From Cognatishimia sp. WU-CL00825 (GTDB taxonomy: Bacteria > Pseudomonadota > Alphaproteobacteria > Rhodobacterales > Rhodobacteraceae): a DNA stretch of 64,000 nucleotides. Location: contig NZ_BAABWX010000007.1 of NCBI RefSeq assembly GCF_040364665.1, positions 26,637 through 90,636 of the forward strand. Direction: 5' to 3'. Positions 1 to 9,042 of the stretch are shown piece after piece. A program made the translations under genes and the position numbers. Position 1 is the stretch's first letter; every line of letters begins with the position of its first letter. Below the pieces are notes generated by a model. The model was not told the DNA's origin. It worked only from the letters and a program-made list of their open reading frames with translations, and searched no databases.

Positions 1-1250
1 TCAGGCTTTGTAATGAACAGGGTGTGCCAGTGGTCCCAAGAGGTGCCGGAACAAGCCTTGCGGGTGGCGCAATGCCGACTTCTGATGCGATTATTCTAGG
101 CGTAGCGCGGATGAACGACGTCCTAGAGATTGATTATGACGACCGCATTATTCGGGTGCAGACAGGGCGCACAAATCTGAGCGTGACTGGCGCAGTAGAG
201 GAAAACGGGTTTTTCTATGCACCAGATCCGTCCTCTCAGTTGGCATGTGCCATTGCAGGCAATATTGCCATGAATTCGGGCGGGGCCCATTGTCTGAAAT
301 ACGGCGTGACAACCAACAACCTGCTAGGTGTCAAGATGGTGACCATGACGGGAGAGATCATAGATATTGGTGGTGCCCATATGGACGCCGCAGGATTGGA
401 TCTGTTGGGCTTGATTTGCGGGTCCGAAGGGCAATTGGGGGTTGTTACCGAGGCCACCCTTCGCATTTTGCCAAAGCCAGAAGGCGCACGCCCCATCTTG
501 ATTGGTTTTGACGATAATCAAACCGCTGGGACTTGCGTCAGTGACATAATTAAAGCTGGTATTTTACCCGTTGCCATCGAATTCATGGACCGGCCGTGTA
601 TTCGAGCAACCGAGGCCTTTTCGGGTGCCGGTTATCCTGATTGCGAAGCTTTGCTGATCGTCGAGGTTGAGGGCAGTGACGACGAAATCGACATGCAGCT
701 GAAGCTGATTTCCGAGATTGCACAACAGCACAATCCGGTAGAGCTACGCCAAAGCGCCTCTGAGGCAGAAAGTGCGAAGATTTGGCTTGGCCGGAAGTCT
801 GCTTTTGGCGCAATGGGCCAGATCAACGATTACATGTGCCTTGATGGAACCATTCCAGTCAGCCAACTGCCGTTCGTTCTAAAACGTATTTCAGAATTAA
901 GTGTCGAGTTTGGTCTGGATGTCGGGAATGTATTTCACGCGGGCGACGGGAATATGCATCCGCTCATTTTGTTTGATGCCAACAAAGACGGAGATCTTGA
1001 GAAATGCGAAGCTTTTGGGGCTGAAATCCTAAAATTGTGCGTCGCTGTTGGTGGTTGCCTGACCGGCGAACACGGTGTCGGAGTGGAAAAGCGAGAGTTG
1101 ATGTCCCATCAATATTCACCGGATGATCTGGATATTCAAATGGCGGTCAAAGACGTTTTTGACAAAAATTGGCTGTTAAATGCGGCAAAGGTCTTTCCGC
1201 TTGCTGCAAGTGAAAGTCGACGGGCTTTGGAGCAAGGCGCAAATCTATGA
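1..1250 (+). CDS. glcD: Glycolate oxidase subunit GlcD, 5' end cut off
   Basis: This is the FAD-linked subunit of glycolate oxidase, which oxidises glycolate to glyoxylate. The frame is open back to base 3, so the true start lies outside the window; about 416 residues are visible against roughly 480-500 in the family. The visible part begins in the PCMH-type FAD-binding domain (VVPRGAGTSLAGG, then PSS and GNIAMNSGG segments) and continues into the C-terminal FAD oxidase domain, with HAGDGNMHP and the terminal GEHGVG signature. The stop overlaps the glcE start (ATGA), so the two are translationally coupled. The identification rests on these motifs and on the glcD-glcE-glcF order. Confidence 0.95.
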   Translation, partial: RLCNEQGVPVVPRGAGTSLAGGAMPTSDAIILGVARMNDVLEIDYDDRIIRVQTGRTNLSVTGAVEENGFFYAPDPSSQLACAIAGNIAMNSGGAHCLKYGVTTNNLLGVKMVTMTGEIIDIGGAHMDAAGLDLLGLICGSEGQLGVVTEATLRILPKPEGARPILIGFDDNQTAGTCVSDIIKAGILPVAIEFMDRPCIRATEAFSGAGYPDCEALLIVEVEGSDDEIDMQLKLISEIAQQHNPVELRQSASEAESAKIWLGRKSAFGAMGQINDYMCLDGTIPVSQLPFVLKRISELSVEFGLDVGNVFHAGDGNMHPLILFDANKDGDLEKCEAFGAEILKLCVAVGGCLTGEHGVGVEKRELMSHQYSPDDLDIQMAVKDVFDKNWLLNAAKVFPLAASESRRALEQGANL

Positions 1251-2356
1251 ACCCGCAAAGCGAACAAGATATTTGCGACGCAATTTCCGCAGCCACATCT
1301 GCCATGTTGGTTCAGGGCGGCGGGACCAAGGCGGTAGAAATTGACAATACGTCGGTGCTCCAAACCAATGGCATTTCCGGGGTTTCGCTTTATGAACCGG
1401 GGTCACTCACTTTGGTTGCTGCCGCCGGCACGCCCCTGAATGAAATTGAAAGACTGTTGGACACTGAAGGTCAGAGATTGGCCTTTGAGCCAAGCGACTT
1501 TCGGGGCTTGCTTGGTACCAAGGGCCTACCAACTTTGGGCGGGACCGTTGCAAGCAACGCAAGTGGGCCACGCCGTGTCGCGGTTGGGGCCTGCCGCGAT
1601 CATATGCTTGGTGTGCGGTTCGTCGATGGCAGGGGCCGTGTTCTGTCCAACGGTGGCCGCGTAATGAAAAATGTGACCGGCTATGACCTGGTCAAGCTGC
1701 TATCCGGCAGTTGGGGCACATTGGGGGTTTTGACTGAAATTAGCCTTAAGGTATTGCCCAAGCCCGAAGCCGTTGGCGTTTTGCTGTTTAACGGGCTTTC
1801 GGACGCGCAGGCTATACAGGCGATGTCACGGGCGCTTGGCTCGCCCTACGAAGTGACGGGGGCCGCTCATACGCCTGCTGGCGTCGATAACCACCCTGTA
1901 ACCATGTTACGGGTGGAAGGCTTTGAAGACTCGGTCTCTTACAGACTTAGCGCTTTGAAATCCCATCTAAAGATTGCCGCAGATTCAATTTTCGAAAGAT
2001 CATCTGAAAGAACGTCTGCGGGTTGGAAATGGGTTCGTGATGTTAAACTGTTTCACGATCAGCCCGGGCATGTTTGGTCCGTTTCAGTTCGGCCATCAGA
2101 CGCGGCGGATCTTGTTGAACGCGTGCAACCCAACAAGGTCTTGTATGATTGGGGCGGCGGGCGCATTTGGCTTTTGACCTCTGTTGACCAAGATGTTCGA
2201 AAATCAATGGCAGGTCTCGAAGGCCATGCCACTTTGTGGCGCGGTCAGGGATTTCAGAAGTTTCACCCACAGGCCGCCCCAATTGCCGCATTGACGCGTG
2301 GGCTGCGGGAAAAATTCGATCCACGTAACATCTTAAATCCGGGATTGATGGACTAA
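1247..2356 (+). CDS. glcE: Glycolate oxidase FAD-binding subunit GlcE
   Basis: This is the second flavin-type subunit of glycolate oxidase. The 369-residue protein has only the FAD-binding half of the GlcD fold: GGGTK near residue 24, LGGTVASNASGP near residue 100, and the NVTGYDLVKLLSGSWGTLG block around residues 143-161. It lacks the full C-terminal oxidase domain of GlcD, as is usual for GlcE, and ends with the FDPRNILNPG motif. The start overlaps the end of glcD by four bases and glcF follows after three, so the three form one operon. Confidence 0.95.
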   Translation: MNPQSEQDICDAISAATSAMLVQGGGTKAVEIDNTSVLQTNGISGVSLYEPGSLTLVAAAGTPLNEIERLLDTEGQRLAFEPSDFRGLLGTKGLPTLGGTVASNASGPRRVAVGACRDHMLGVRFVDGRGRVLSNGGRVMKNVTGYDLVKLLSGSWGTLGVLTEISLKVLPKPEAVGVLLFNGLSDAQAIQAMSRALGSPYEVTGAAHTPAGVDNHPVTMLRVEGFEDSVSYRLSALKSHLKIAADSIFERSSERTSAGWKWVRDVKLFHDQPGHVWSVSVRPSDAADLVERVQPNKVLYDWGGGRIWLLTSVDQDVRKSMAGLEGHATLWRGQGFQKFHPQAAPIAALTRGLREKFDPRNILNPGLMD

Positions 2357-2359
2357 ACC

Positions 2360-3676
2360 ATGCGCACAGAATTCACTGAAAGCCAGCTCAAGGATCCCGA
2401 CATTGCAAGCGCTAACGAGATCCTAAGATCTTGTGTTCATTGCGGGTTTTGCACGGCCACGTGTCCAACCTATCAGGTGCTTGGAGACGAGCTAGATAGC
2501 CCGCGGGGGCGCATCTATTTGATCAAGGACATGCTTGAGAACAACCGGGTGCCTGACGAAAACACCGTAAAACATGTGGATCGATGCCTGTCTTGCCTGG
2601 CCTGCATGAGCACCTGCCCATCGGGTGTTCACTATATGCATCTTGTGGACCATGCGCGGGCCTATATTGAAGGCAACTATAAGCGCCCCCTAAGCGATCG
2701 GTTTTTGCGCTGGGCTTTGGCAAAGATCATACCCTATCCAACGCGCTTTCGACTGGCTTTGTTGGCTGCAAAAATGGGGAGGCCTTTTGCCTGGATGGTG
2801 CCGGATGCGCGGATAAAGGCTATTCTTGCGATGGCGCCCAAGGCCATTCCTCCGGTCAGTCGCAACGATCGTCCGCAAAGTTTTGCACCCAAGGCGGTTG
2901 CGAAGATGCGGGTCGCGCTGATGACCGGGTGCGCCCAAAAAGCCCTAAACACCGATATCAACGACGCTACCATTCGACTGCTAACACGGCTGGGTTGCGA
3001 AGTTGTTGTGCCTAAAGGGGCTGGGTGTTGTGGGGCGCTGACCCACCATATGGGTAAAACGCAAGAAAGCCACCAATCTGCTGCCAACAATATCCGTGCT
3101 TGGGTTTCGGAAATGGAGGGGCAGGGGCTAGACGCGATTGTCATAAATACGTCGGGATGCGGCACAACCGTAAAAGACTATGGCCATATGTTCCGCAACG
3201 ACCCGATAGCGCAGGATGCAGCGCGGGTTTCTAAGATCGCCATGGATGTAAGCGAGATTTTGTTGCGCTTGGACGTGCCGGAATTGCCCGATCAGGGACT
3301 GACAGTTGCTTATCATTCTGCGTGCTCTTTGCAGCATGGCCAACAAATCAAAACAGAGCCTAAAAACCTGCTGACGCGTGCAGGGTTCCAGGTTGTTGAA
3401 CCGGCGGACAGCCATTTGTGTTGCGGGTCAGCAGGTACATATAATCTGTTGCAACCAGAGATATCCGGTCAGTTAAAACAACGAAAGATCAAAACATTAG
3501 AGGCCAAATCACCAGACGTAATTGCCGCTGGCAACATTGGTTGCATGATGCAAATTGGATCGGGCACACAGGTGCCAATTGTGCATACGGTCGAACTTCT
3601 GGATTGGGCAACCGGGGGGCCGAAACCTAAATCACTTGCGGCAAAACCGAGGCAAGCGCCGGTGCTGCAAACTTAG
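2360..3676 (+). CDS. glcF: Glycolate oxidase iron-sulfur subunit GlcF
   Basis: GlcF carries electrons from the GlcD/GlcE flavins towards the respiratory chain. The 438-residue protein has two N-terminal 4Fe-4S motifs (Cys25, 28, 31, 35 and Cys76, 79, 82, 86). Two CCG domains follow, with GAGCCGAL in the middle and HLCCGSAGTY near the C-terminus, the arrangement known from GlcF and heterodisulfide-reductase-like subunits. It starts three bases after glcE. With glcDE it lets the cell use glycolate, a common phytoplankton exudate; that ecological reading is inference. Confidence 0.95.
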   Translation: MRTEFTESQLKDPDIASANEILRSCVHCGFCTATCPTYQVLGDELDSPRGRIYLIKDMLENNRVPDENTVKHVDRCLSCLACMSTCPSGVHYMHLVDHARAYIEGNYKRPLSDRFLRWALAKIIPYPTRFRLALLAAKMGRPFAWMVPDARIKAILAMAPKAIPPVSRNDRPQSFAPKAVAKMRVALMTGCAQKALNTDINDATIRLLTRLGCEVVVPKGAGCCGALTHHMGKTQESHQSAANNIRAWVSEMEGQGLDAIVINTSGCGTTVKDYGHMFRNDPIAQDAARVSKIAMDVSEILLRLDVPELPDQGLTVAYHSACSLQHGQQIKTEPKNLLTRAGFQVVEPADSHLCCGSAGTYNLLQPEISGQLKQRKIKTLEAKSPDVIAAGNIGCMMQIGSGTQVPIVHTVELLDWATGGPKPKSLAAKPRQAPVLQT

Positions 3677-3748
3677 ATAAACCCAAGTGCAGCCGCATTT
3701 TTGCCTGGACTGATTGCGAAATTGGCGACAACGAAGCTCGGAGTCGTC

Positions 3749-4462
3749 ATGTCGCGTGTTATGCTATTTTTGGTTGCTTTGCTTGTCATGCCTATGGGCG
3801 TGTTTGCGCAAAATGCAGGTGCCTTTTCTGCGGTTGGCCGGTTAGAGCTGGCAGGACGGGGATTTTGCACGGGCACGTTGATTGCCCCCGACTTGGTGCT
3901 GACGGCGGCGCATTGTTTGTATGACAAACAGAATGGTGCGCGATTTGATGTTGGTCAGCTAGAGTTCAAAGCGGGCTATCGACAGGGGGTTTCCGTTGCC
4001 AAAGCCGGCGTTATGCGGGCGGCGGTTCATCCGGAATATGATGCGCGAAAAAAGGGACAGCTGCATAATCTTCGGTTTGATCTTGCATTGCTGAAACTGA
4101 GTAGATCCGTTAAAAATCAAATGGTTAAACCGATGGGTGTTGCTAACCCAGATCTCGGGGGACGCACAGTTGGCGTTTTGTCTTATGGCGCTGGGCGGGC
4201 TGAAGATCCGCAACTGGAAAGCGCCTGTGTGATCAAAGGCCGTCCCGAAGGGATATTTGTGACGACTTGCAAAGCCCGTCACGGCACCAGCGGTGCGCCG
4301 GTTTTGCAGGTGGTGAATGGCCGCGCTCAGTTGGTGTCGGTGGTTTCGGCGATGGCGCGGGCCAATGGCCTGCCAGTTGCACTGGCTGCCGCACCCAAAA
4401 ACGCTTTGGACATATTGGAGCATGAACTTTCGAAAACCTTGCTGTCCGAACTGGGCAATTAA
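3749..4462 (+). CDS. Secreted trypsin-like serine protease, copy 1
   Basis: This is a chymotrypsin-fold endopeptidase exported to the periplasm or beyond. I chose the ATG at 3749 because it begins a clear signal peptide (basic start, hydrophobic core, cleavage near VFA-Q at residue 20); the frame is open further upstream. The catalytic triad is His55 in TAAHC, Asp111 in DLALLKL and Ser181 in GTSG. At 237 residues it is a single protease domain with no PDZ or other extension. A paralogue follows 11 bases later, pointing to tandem duplication. The substrate cannot be told from the sequence. Confidence 0.88.
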   Translation: MSRVMLFLVALLVMPMGVFAQNAGAFSAVGRLELAGRGFCTGTLIAPDLVLTAAHCLYDKQNGARFDVGQLEFKAGYRQGVSVAKAGVMRAAVHPEYDARKKGQLHNLRFDLALLKLSRSVKNQMVKPMGVANPDLGGRTVGVLSYGAGRAEDPQLESACVIKGRPEGIFVTTCKARHGTSGAPVLQVVNGRAQLVSVVSAMARANGLPVALAAAPKNALDILEHELSKTLLSELGN

Positions 4463-4473
4463 GGGGTAAGGGT

Positions 4474-5301
4474 TTGATATCAAAAATTAAACTCCTGGTT
4501 TTATCTTGCCTTTTGTTCCCGGGCCCTTTGGCTGCGGGAACGTCTCTGGAAAAATTCACAACCCGTGGTGATATGCTGGGTTGGGAAGCCGTGGGTCGGG
4601 TCGACCTGGGAAAGGGCAGTTTTTGCACTGGCGTTTTGATCGCGCCGGATCAGGTTTTGACCGCGGCGCATTGTCTGTTTGATAGCAAGACGGGTGCGCC
4701 GTTGGATGCAAAAGATATTCGGTTTCGATCTGGCTATCTTAATGGGCGATCCCTCAGTGATAGATCTGTTAAAAAATACGTGATTTCAGAGGGTTATGAA
4801 CATTCTAGCGGGTCTTATGCGCTAGATGTAATCGCTAAGGATGTGGCGCTTTTGAAGCTTGAGTACCCGATTTCAGACAGTGAGGCCGCGCCATTTTTGC
4901 TGCATCAAGATGGCGCTGCGGTGACGCGGGTGCAGGTGATGTCCTATGGGCAGGGACGGGCAGAGGCGATGAGCTGGCAGCGGCAATGTGATAAGCTGTT
5001 TCAGGATTACAGATTGATGGCATTTGATTGCGATATCACCTTTGGGTCTTCGGGCGCTCCGGTGTTTGCAATGCAGGGAACGCGGGTGCGTATTTTGTCG
5101 TTGGTATCTGGCCTCACCAATGGAAAAGACGGGCGAAATCTGGTGATTGGCGTGCAATTACAAAGGCTTGTGGGTGATTTGCAACGGCGTATTCGAAGTG
5201 GAGATATCGCCTTGCCAAACAGCGGGGCAGCGGCCAAGCGTATTACGGTTGGCGGCGGCAAGCGTTTGAGTGGCGCAAAGTTCCTGACGTCAAAACAGTG
5301 A
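4474..5301 (+). CDS. Secreted trypsin-like serine protease, copy 2
   Basis: This is the paralogue of the preceding protease. It starts at a TTG supported by an AAGGGG-type ribosome site just upstream and by the signal peptide this start gives (cleavage near LAA-G, residue 21). The triad is His66 in TAAHC, Asp123 in DVALLKL and Ser193 in GSSG. The segment around the catalytic His (FCTG.LIAPD.VLTAAHCL) is nearly the same in both copies, while the rest has diverged, so the duplication is old. It has a C-terminal tail of about 40 residues rich in Gly and Lys that copy 1 lacks. Co-transcription with copy 1 is likely from the spacing. Confidence 0.85.
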   Translation: MISKIKLLVLSCLLFPGPLAAGTSLEKFTTRGDMLGWEAVGRVDLGKGSFCTGVLIAPDQVLTAAHCLFDSKTGAPLDAKDIRFRSGYLNGRSLSDRSVKKYVISEGYEHSSGSYALDVIAKDVALLKLEYPISDSEAAPFLLHQDGAAVTRVQVMSYGQGRAEAMSWQRQCDKLFQDYRLMAFDCDITFGSSGAPVFAMQGTRVRILSLVSGLTNGKDGRNLVIGVQLQRLVGDLQRRIRSGDIALPNSGAAAKRITVGGGKRLSGAKFLTSKQ

Positions 5302-5310
5302 TTGCAGGGT

Positions 5311-5339
5311 CTTGAAAGCCGAAATCACCTTTCCCATCT
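5311..5339 (+). promoter_or_regulatory. RpoH (sigma-32) heat-shock promoter of hsp20
   Basis: CTTGAAA at 5311-5317 and TCCCATCT at 5332-5339 are separated by 14 bases. They match the sigma-32 consensus CTTGAAA-N11-16-CCCCATnT at all but one position. The element lies about 95 bases upstream of the small heat-shock gene, as expected for that family. Confidence 0.8.
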
Positions 5340-5432
5340 GAGTTTGACCGGGTGCCGAAATCGGGCCCGGATCAGAAAAATGCCTGTCCAAATTCGGAAG
5401 GCAAAACGTTGTCGCTTAGAAAAGGATAACCT

Positions 5433-5903
5433 ATGCGTAGTTTTGATTTTGCACCGCTGTACCGTGCCTCTGTTGGCTTTGATCAAATCGCAGATTTGAT
5501 GGATAGAACGCTGACACAAGATGCGGGTGTGCCCAGCTATCCTCCTTATAACATTGAAAAAACCGATGATGACTCTTATCGGATTTCGATCGCCGTTGCA
5601 GGTTTTTCCGCAGATGATCTTGGCATTGAAGTCAAGGAAAATGCGCTGATTGTGACCGCTCGTAAAGTCGAAAAAACCAGCGAAAAGACCTATTTGCATC
5701 GGGGTATTGCCACCCGATCCTTTGAGCGAAAGTTCCAGCTTGCTGACCATGTGCGTGTGCATGGGGCCAGTCATGAAGACGGCATGTTGCACATAAATCT
5801 TGTGCGCGAAGTGCCCGAGGCACTGAAGCCACGTCGCATCGAAATCAGCAGGGGTGATGCCCGTGTAGAAGCTGATGTTGTTGACGCCAAAGCGGTCAAT
5901 TAA
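5433..5903 (+). CDS. Small heat-shock protein, Hsp20/IbpA type
   Basis: This is an ATP-independent holdase chaperone of 156 residues. It has the N-terminal segment typical of IbpA-like proteins (FAPLYRASVGFDQI), the PPYNIEK entry to the alpha-crystallin domain at about residue 31, and the conserved strand block RGIATRSFERKF near residues 90-101. The C-terminal I/V-x-I equivalent is present as PRRIEI. A RpoH promoter lies upstream and a strong terminator downstream, so it is a single-gene heat-shock unit. The start has an AAAAGGA ribosome site nearby. Confidence 0.93.
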   Translation: MRSFDFAPLYRASVGFDQIADLMDRTLTQDAGVPSYPPYNIEKTDDDSYRISIAVAGFSADDLGIEVKENALIVTARKVEKTSEKTYLHRGIATRSFERKFQLADHVRVHGASHEDGMLHINLVREVPEALKPRRIEISRGDARVEADVVDAKAVN

Positions 5904-5975
5904 TCTTTTGCTAATTGTACAATTTGTACGTTTCTGGCGCTGAAACGTACGATTCGTGCCAAAAATTGTAAAAAG

Positions 5976-6007
5976 AAATGGGCCCAATAGCGTGGGCCCA
6001 TTTTTTG
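5976..6007. terminator. Bidirectional rho-independent terminator between hsp20 and the RTX gene
   Basis: An 11-bp perfect stem (AAATGGGCCCA with its complement) and a six-base loop are followed by a T run on the plus strand and preceded by an A-rich stretch that gives a T run on the minus strand. It sits between the 3' ends of two convergent genes and can serve both. Confidence 0.88.
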
Positions 6008-6034
6008 TGTGTGATTTTGCCGCGTTCTGAAAGT

Positions 6035-7318
6035 TTAGAACAAGAAGTCGTTGGCCCCAAGGTCGTCAATGTCGACGCCAAGGAGCACGGCAGAGTCGCC
6101 ATTCCCAAAATCGATCTCGACCCCTTTGCGGGTTTGTGTCGCGACATCCAGAACATCGGCAAAGCTGTCAAAGCCAGCAATATCAATGGCAATGCGGTCA
6201 TCGCCAGAACTGTCAAAGTCGCGGATCACAGCGCGGTCATCCCCTGTTGCAAAAACAAAGATGTCATTGCCGGCTCCACCGATCAGCACATCTGTGCCAC
6301 TGCCGCCGGAAATGACGTCGTTGCCTTGACCGCCAAGGACCACGTCATTGTTTGCGCCGCCGGACACTTGATCGTTGCCTGCACCGCCGCTGACACGATC
6401 GTTGCCAGTGCCGCCATTGATTGCGTCGTTGCCGTTGCCACCAAACAAAAAGTCATCGTCCGCACCGCCGTCGATCAGATCATCACCGTTGCCGCCGCGG
6501 ATGGTGTCAGCGCCCGCGTCACCATTCAGCACGTCCCAACCGCTGCGCCCAAGGATCAGATCATCCCCAGCCCCCGCATCAATCACGTCGTCAGCGCGAC
6601 CACCGTCAAGCGTTTCACCCTGGTCTGTTCCGGCCGTGCGGGCAACTGTGTTGATATGCACATTGGCGATCTGCGCGCCGGGCAAAGTGAAATCTGCGGC
6701 ACTTGGGTCAATGGTGTCGCCAAAGGCGTTGGTGCCCCCCAGAATGATCTGGTCACCTCCTGGGTTACCGGCAGAGCCGTTAAAGCCCGGATGCACGGTG
6801 ACAACGCCATTTTCGGTGATGCCAGTGTTTGGGCCGGTTTGGTTGATAAACGCTGCGTCTTGTTCGGTGTTTTCCTCGGTTCCTGCGTCGCGCACGCTGT
6901 TGCCGTCAAAAGCGATGCTTTTGGCACCAAGGAACTTGCCATTGCTGTCAAATAGCTGAACGCCCTCGGCGGTGCCAAAAAAGGCATCGTTTGAAGGCAG
7001 CAACATCGATGCAAGGCCAAGATAGCCGTTGGAAACGCCATCAACCAGAATGGTTGTGGCTGCGAGTTCTCCTGCGGCGATGGGGCCGCGTGCACCCGCG
7101 ACGTTGACAAATTGCGCGTCGCCATCTGCGCTTAATAGCTCGGCAGCAATGATGCCGTTGTTGCCGTCTTCGGCGAGCGCCTCAAGACCTGCAGAAGCCG
7201 CTTGGCCCAAATTGTAGACATCAAAGCTGTTATCATGAAAGGCAGAAAAGACTGGGGTAAAAGCGGTGCCGCCTGTCTCTGATGTATTGTGAACGCTGAT
7301 GCGAAGTTCTGTATTCAT
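6035..7318 (-). CDS. Spondin_N domain protein with C-terminal RTX calcium-binding repeats
   Basis: This is a 427-residue protein, probably secreted by a type I system. The N-terminal half (about residues 1-230) resembles the Spondin_N domain: RISVHNTSETGGTAFTPVF, then ASAGLEALAEDG and a later HPGFNGSAGN segment. Residues 235-352 hold about a dozen GGxGxDxxx-type nonapeptides that bind calcium. There is no N-terminal signal peptide, which fits C-terminal RTX export; no ABC exporter lies nearby. The function may be adhesion or surface binding, but that is inference from the domain pair. Confidence 0.82.
   Translation of the reverse strand: MNTELRISVHNTSETGGTAFTPVFSAFHDNSFDVYNLGQAASAGLEALAEDGNNGIIAAELLSADGDAQFVNVAGARGPIAAGELAATTILVDGVSNGYLGLASMLLPSNDAFFGTAEGVQLFDSNGKFLGAKSIAFDGNSVRDAGTEENTEQDAAFINQTGPNTGITENGVVTVHPGFNGSAGNPGGDQIILGGTNAFGDTIDPSAADFTLPGAQIANVHINTVARTAGTDQGETLDGGRADDVIDAGAGDDLILGRSGWDVLNGDAGADTIRGGNGDDLIDGGADDDFLFGGNGNDAINGGTGNDRVSGGAGNDQVSGGANNDVVLGGQGNDVISGGSGTDVLIGGAGNDIFVFATGDDRAVIRDFDSSGDDRIAIDIAGFDSFADVLDVATQTRKGVEIDFGNGDSAVLLGVDIDDLGANDFLF
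6263..6616 (-). repeat. RTX nonapeptide repeat region
   Basis: This coding repeat has about 12-13 imperfect 27-base units specifying GGxGxDxxx. It lies within the Spondin_N/RTX gene and gives a Gly/Asp-rich calcium beta-roll. The units are degenerate at DNA level, so this is protein-level repetition, not a CRISPR or tandem-DNA array. Confidence 0.85.
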
Positions 7319-7705
7319 TTTTCAAATCCCGTTGTTGGAGTGGTCAAGCAGGGATGTGATAGAGAGCAAACGGCCAATTGATGAAGACACATGTTTTGAC
7401 GTTAATTTGTAAGCGTGTGACGCGATATGAGTGAAACTGAAAGGACAGGTTTTTCAGTCACTTAATTGTGTGTTGGCTGCCCCTGAAAGAGGGGGGTTTT
7501 ATCGCCTGATGGGTCCCAAATTGAGAGCAGGCGGAGGTTTTCGCTTTTGGTACATGCAGTCTGCCAAGGGCGCGCTTGGGGCAATGGGCTTGGGTTGCAA
7601 CTGCCAAGGATGGGCGTTGCGGACGTGGTAGAAACCCGCTTGGATCACGGAAAAGAGGCTCTCGGTTTTGTGAGGCGGTTTTTCTGCTTGGTATTTTGCT
7701 TGGGG
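7319..7705. other. 387-base intergenic region without a recognised gene
   Basis: This holds the upstream region of the RTX gene and the downstream region of the Hsp70-like gene. Short open frames occur (for example a 66-codon one on the plus strand) but have no recognisable protein features. I saw no clear terminator or operator. Confidence 0.5.
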
Positions 7706-8950
7706 TTAGCGGGCAGCTGCGATTGTCAGCCCGGTTGCCACCGCGGTGAAGACCTCGGAAAACGAATGCTCCGCGCTGGGCATCATGCCTTTCATCAATT
7801 GACCAACAAAGCCCATCAGGCTGGAGCCGCCAACATAGATCACATGATCGATATCTGTCGCCTGAAGATCGGCCTTTTGCAGGGTTTCGGTCACGCCACG
7901 ATGCAAATCAGAGGCATAGCCGCCCAAGGAAATAGTGAGGTCGGTGGGGCTGAGCGGTACAGCAAGGGATTTTTCCACATAGTCCAGCGAGATGCGCGCA
8001 TTGCTGGCCCCGGCATTGGCAGCCACTTTGCCGGATTCGACCGCAAAGGCGATTTCATGGCCAAGCTCGTCTTGTAGTACGCTGTGCAACCGCCCCAGAA
8101 TTTTCGGGGTTACAGCCATTTTATACATGTCATCCACCAGCCGCCGGGTCTGGGTGGTGTAGAGAAAATGGATTTTCTCCCAGGTGGCCAGATCGTTGAA
8201 AATGGCGTTGGGAGTGCTGACGGTGCCTGTGCCGAATTCGCGGTTCAATGCAGCGCCTTTGCCAAGCAAGGGCATCACATGGTCAAAACTGATAGAGCGG
8301 TCAAAATCTGTGCCGCCGATGCGTACCCCGTGATTGGCGAGGATTTCCAGCCCGCCGGCTGTTTGCTGAAAGATGGAAAAGTCAGAGGTGCCGCCGCCGA
8401 TGTCCACGATCAGGCCAAAGCCCTTGGATTGATCTGCGCCACCGGCGATGGCGGCGGCTTGGGGTTCGGCCATAAAGGCGATATCGGTGAATCCCGCAGC
8501 CTCGTAGCATTGGCGCAGGTCGTCTTCGGCTTGTTGTTCACGCGGATCGTCGGTGCCATGAAACACCACGGGGCGACCGGAAAGCACCTTGGTGAAGCTT
8601 TGGCCTGCTTCTGCTTCGGCGCGGATTTTGAGTTGTTTGAGGAAGCGGGCGATAATGTCGACAAAGGTGACACGTTCGTTCAAGAACTGGCGTTTTTCAT
8701 GCATCAGGCTGGTGCCCAGCACGCGTTTTAGCGCCCGCATATAGCGGCCTTCGTCGCCGTTCAACAAAGCCGCGTTGGCCGGATCACCGATCAGGGTTTT
8801 GCGGCTGTCAAAATCAAAGAAAAAACTGGTGGGAAGCGTGGTGTTGCCCGGTGTCATTTCCACCAGATGCGGCTGCCCGTCACGCAGATAGCCCACGGCC
8901 GAGTTAGAGGTTCCGAAATCAATGCCAAGGGCAGGGGAGATCGTGGGCAT
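7706..8950 (-). CDS. Hsp70-family chaperone, YegD type
   Basis: This is an ATPase of the actin/Hsp70 fold. It begins with the phosphate-1 motif GIDFGTSNSAV (residues 9-19), has the phosphate-2 motif VDIGGGTSDFS in the middle, and the adenosine motif YVGGSSLMG near the C-terminus. At 414 residues it holds only the nucleotide-binding domain plus a short end, lacking the substrate-binding lid of DnaK (about 640 residues), as in YegD-like proteins. No DnaJ or GrpE gene is adjacent. The client is unknown. The S58 peptidase gene lies upstream on the same strand, 92 bases away. Confidence 0.88.
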   Translation of the reverse strand: MPTISPALGIDFGTSNSAVGYLRDGQPHLVEMTPGNTTLPTSFFFDFDSRKTLIGDPANAALLNGDEGRYMRALKRVLGTSLMHEKRQFLNERVTFVDIIARFLKQLKIRAEAEAGQSFTKVLSGRPVVFHGTDDPREQQAEDDLRQCYEAAGFTDIAFMAEPQAAAIAGGADQSKGFGLIVDIGGGTSDFSIFQQTAGGLEILANHGVRIGGTDFDRSISFDHVMPLLGKGAALNREFGTGTVSTPNAIFNDLATWEKIHFLYTTQTRRLVDDMYKMAVTPKILGRLHSVLQDELGHEIAFAVESGKVAANAGASNARISLDYVEKSLAVPLSPTDLTISLGGYASDLHRGVTETLQKADLQATDIDHVIYVGGSSLMGFVGQLMKGMMPSAEHSFSEVFTAVATGLTIAAAR

Positions 8951-9042
8951 GGCGCTGTCCTAATGGGTTTGCAAGGCGCGAGGGGTAATTTGGTTGGGGG
9001 GTGTGGTCAAGGGGGTGATTTGGCAACTGTAAGGATACCGTT

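Noticed and set aside
6263..6616. Repeat array that might look like CRISPR
   Set aside because: The units are 27-base degenerate codon repeats in frame within a gene, with no spacers and no cas genes.
5978..6955. 325-codon plus-strand frame opposite the RTX gene
   Set aside because: Its repeat-like Val/Ala pattern is simply the reverse reading of the RTX repeats.
7431..7631. 66-codon plus-strand frame between the RTX and Hsp70-like genes
   Set aside because: No ribosome site, no family resemblance, and unusual composition; not supported as a gene.
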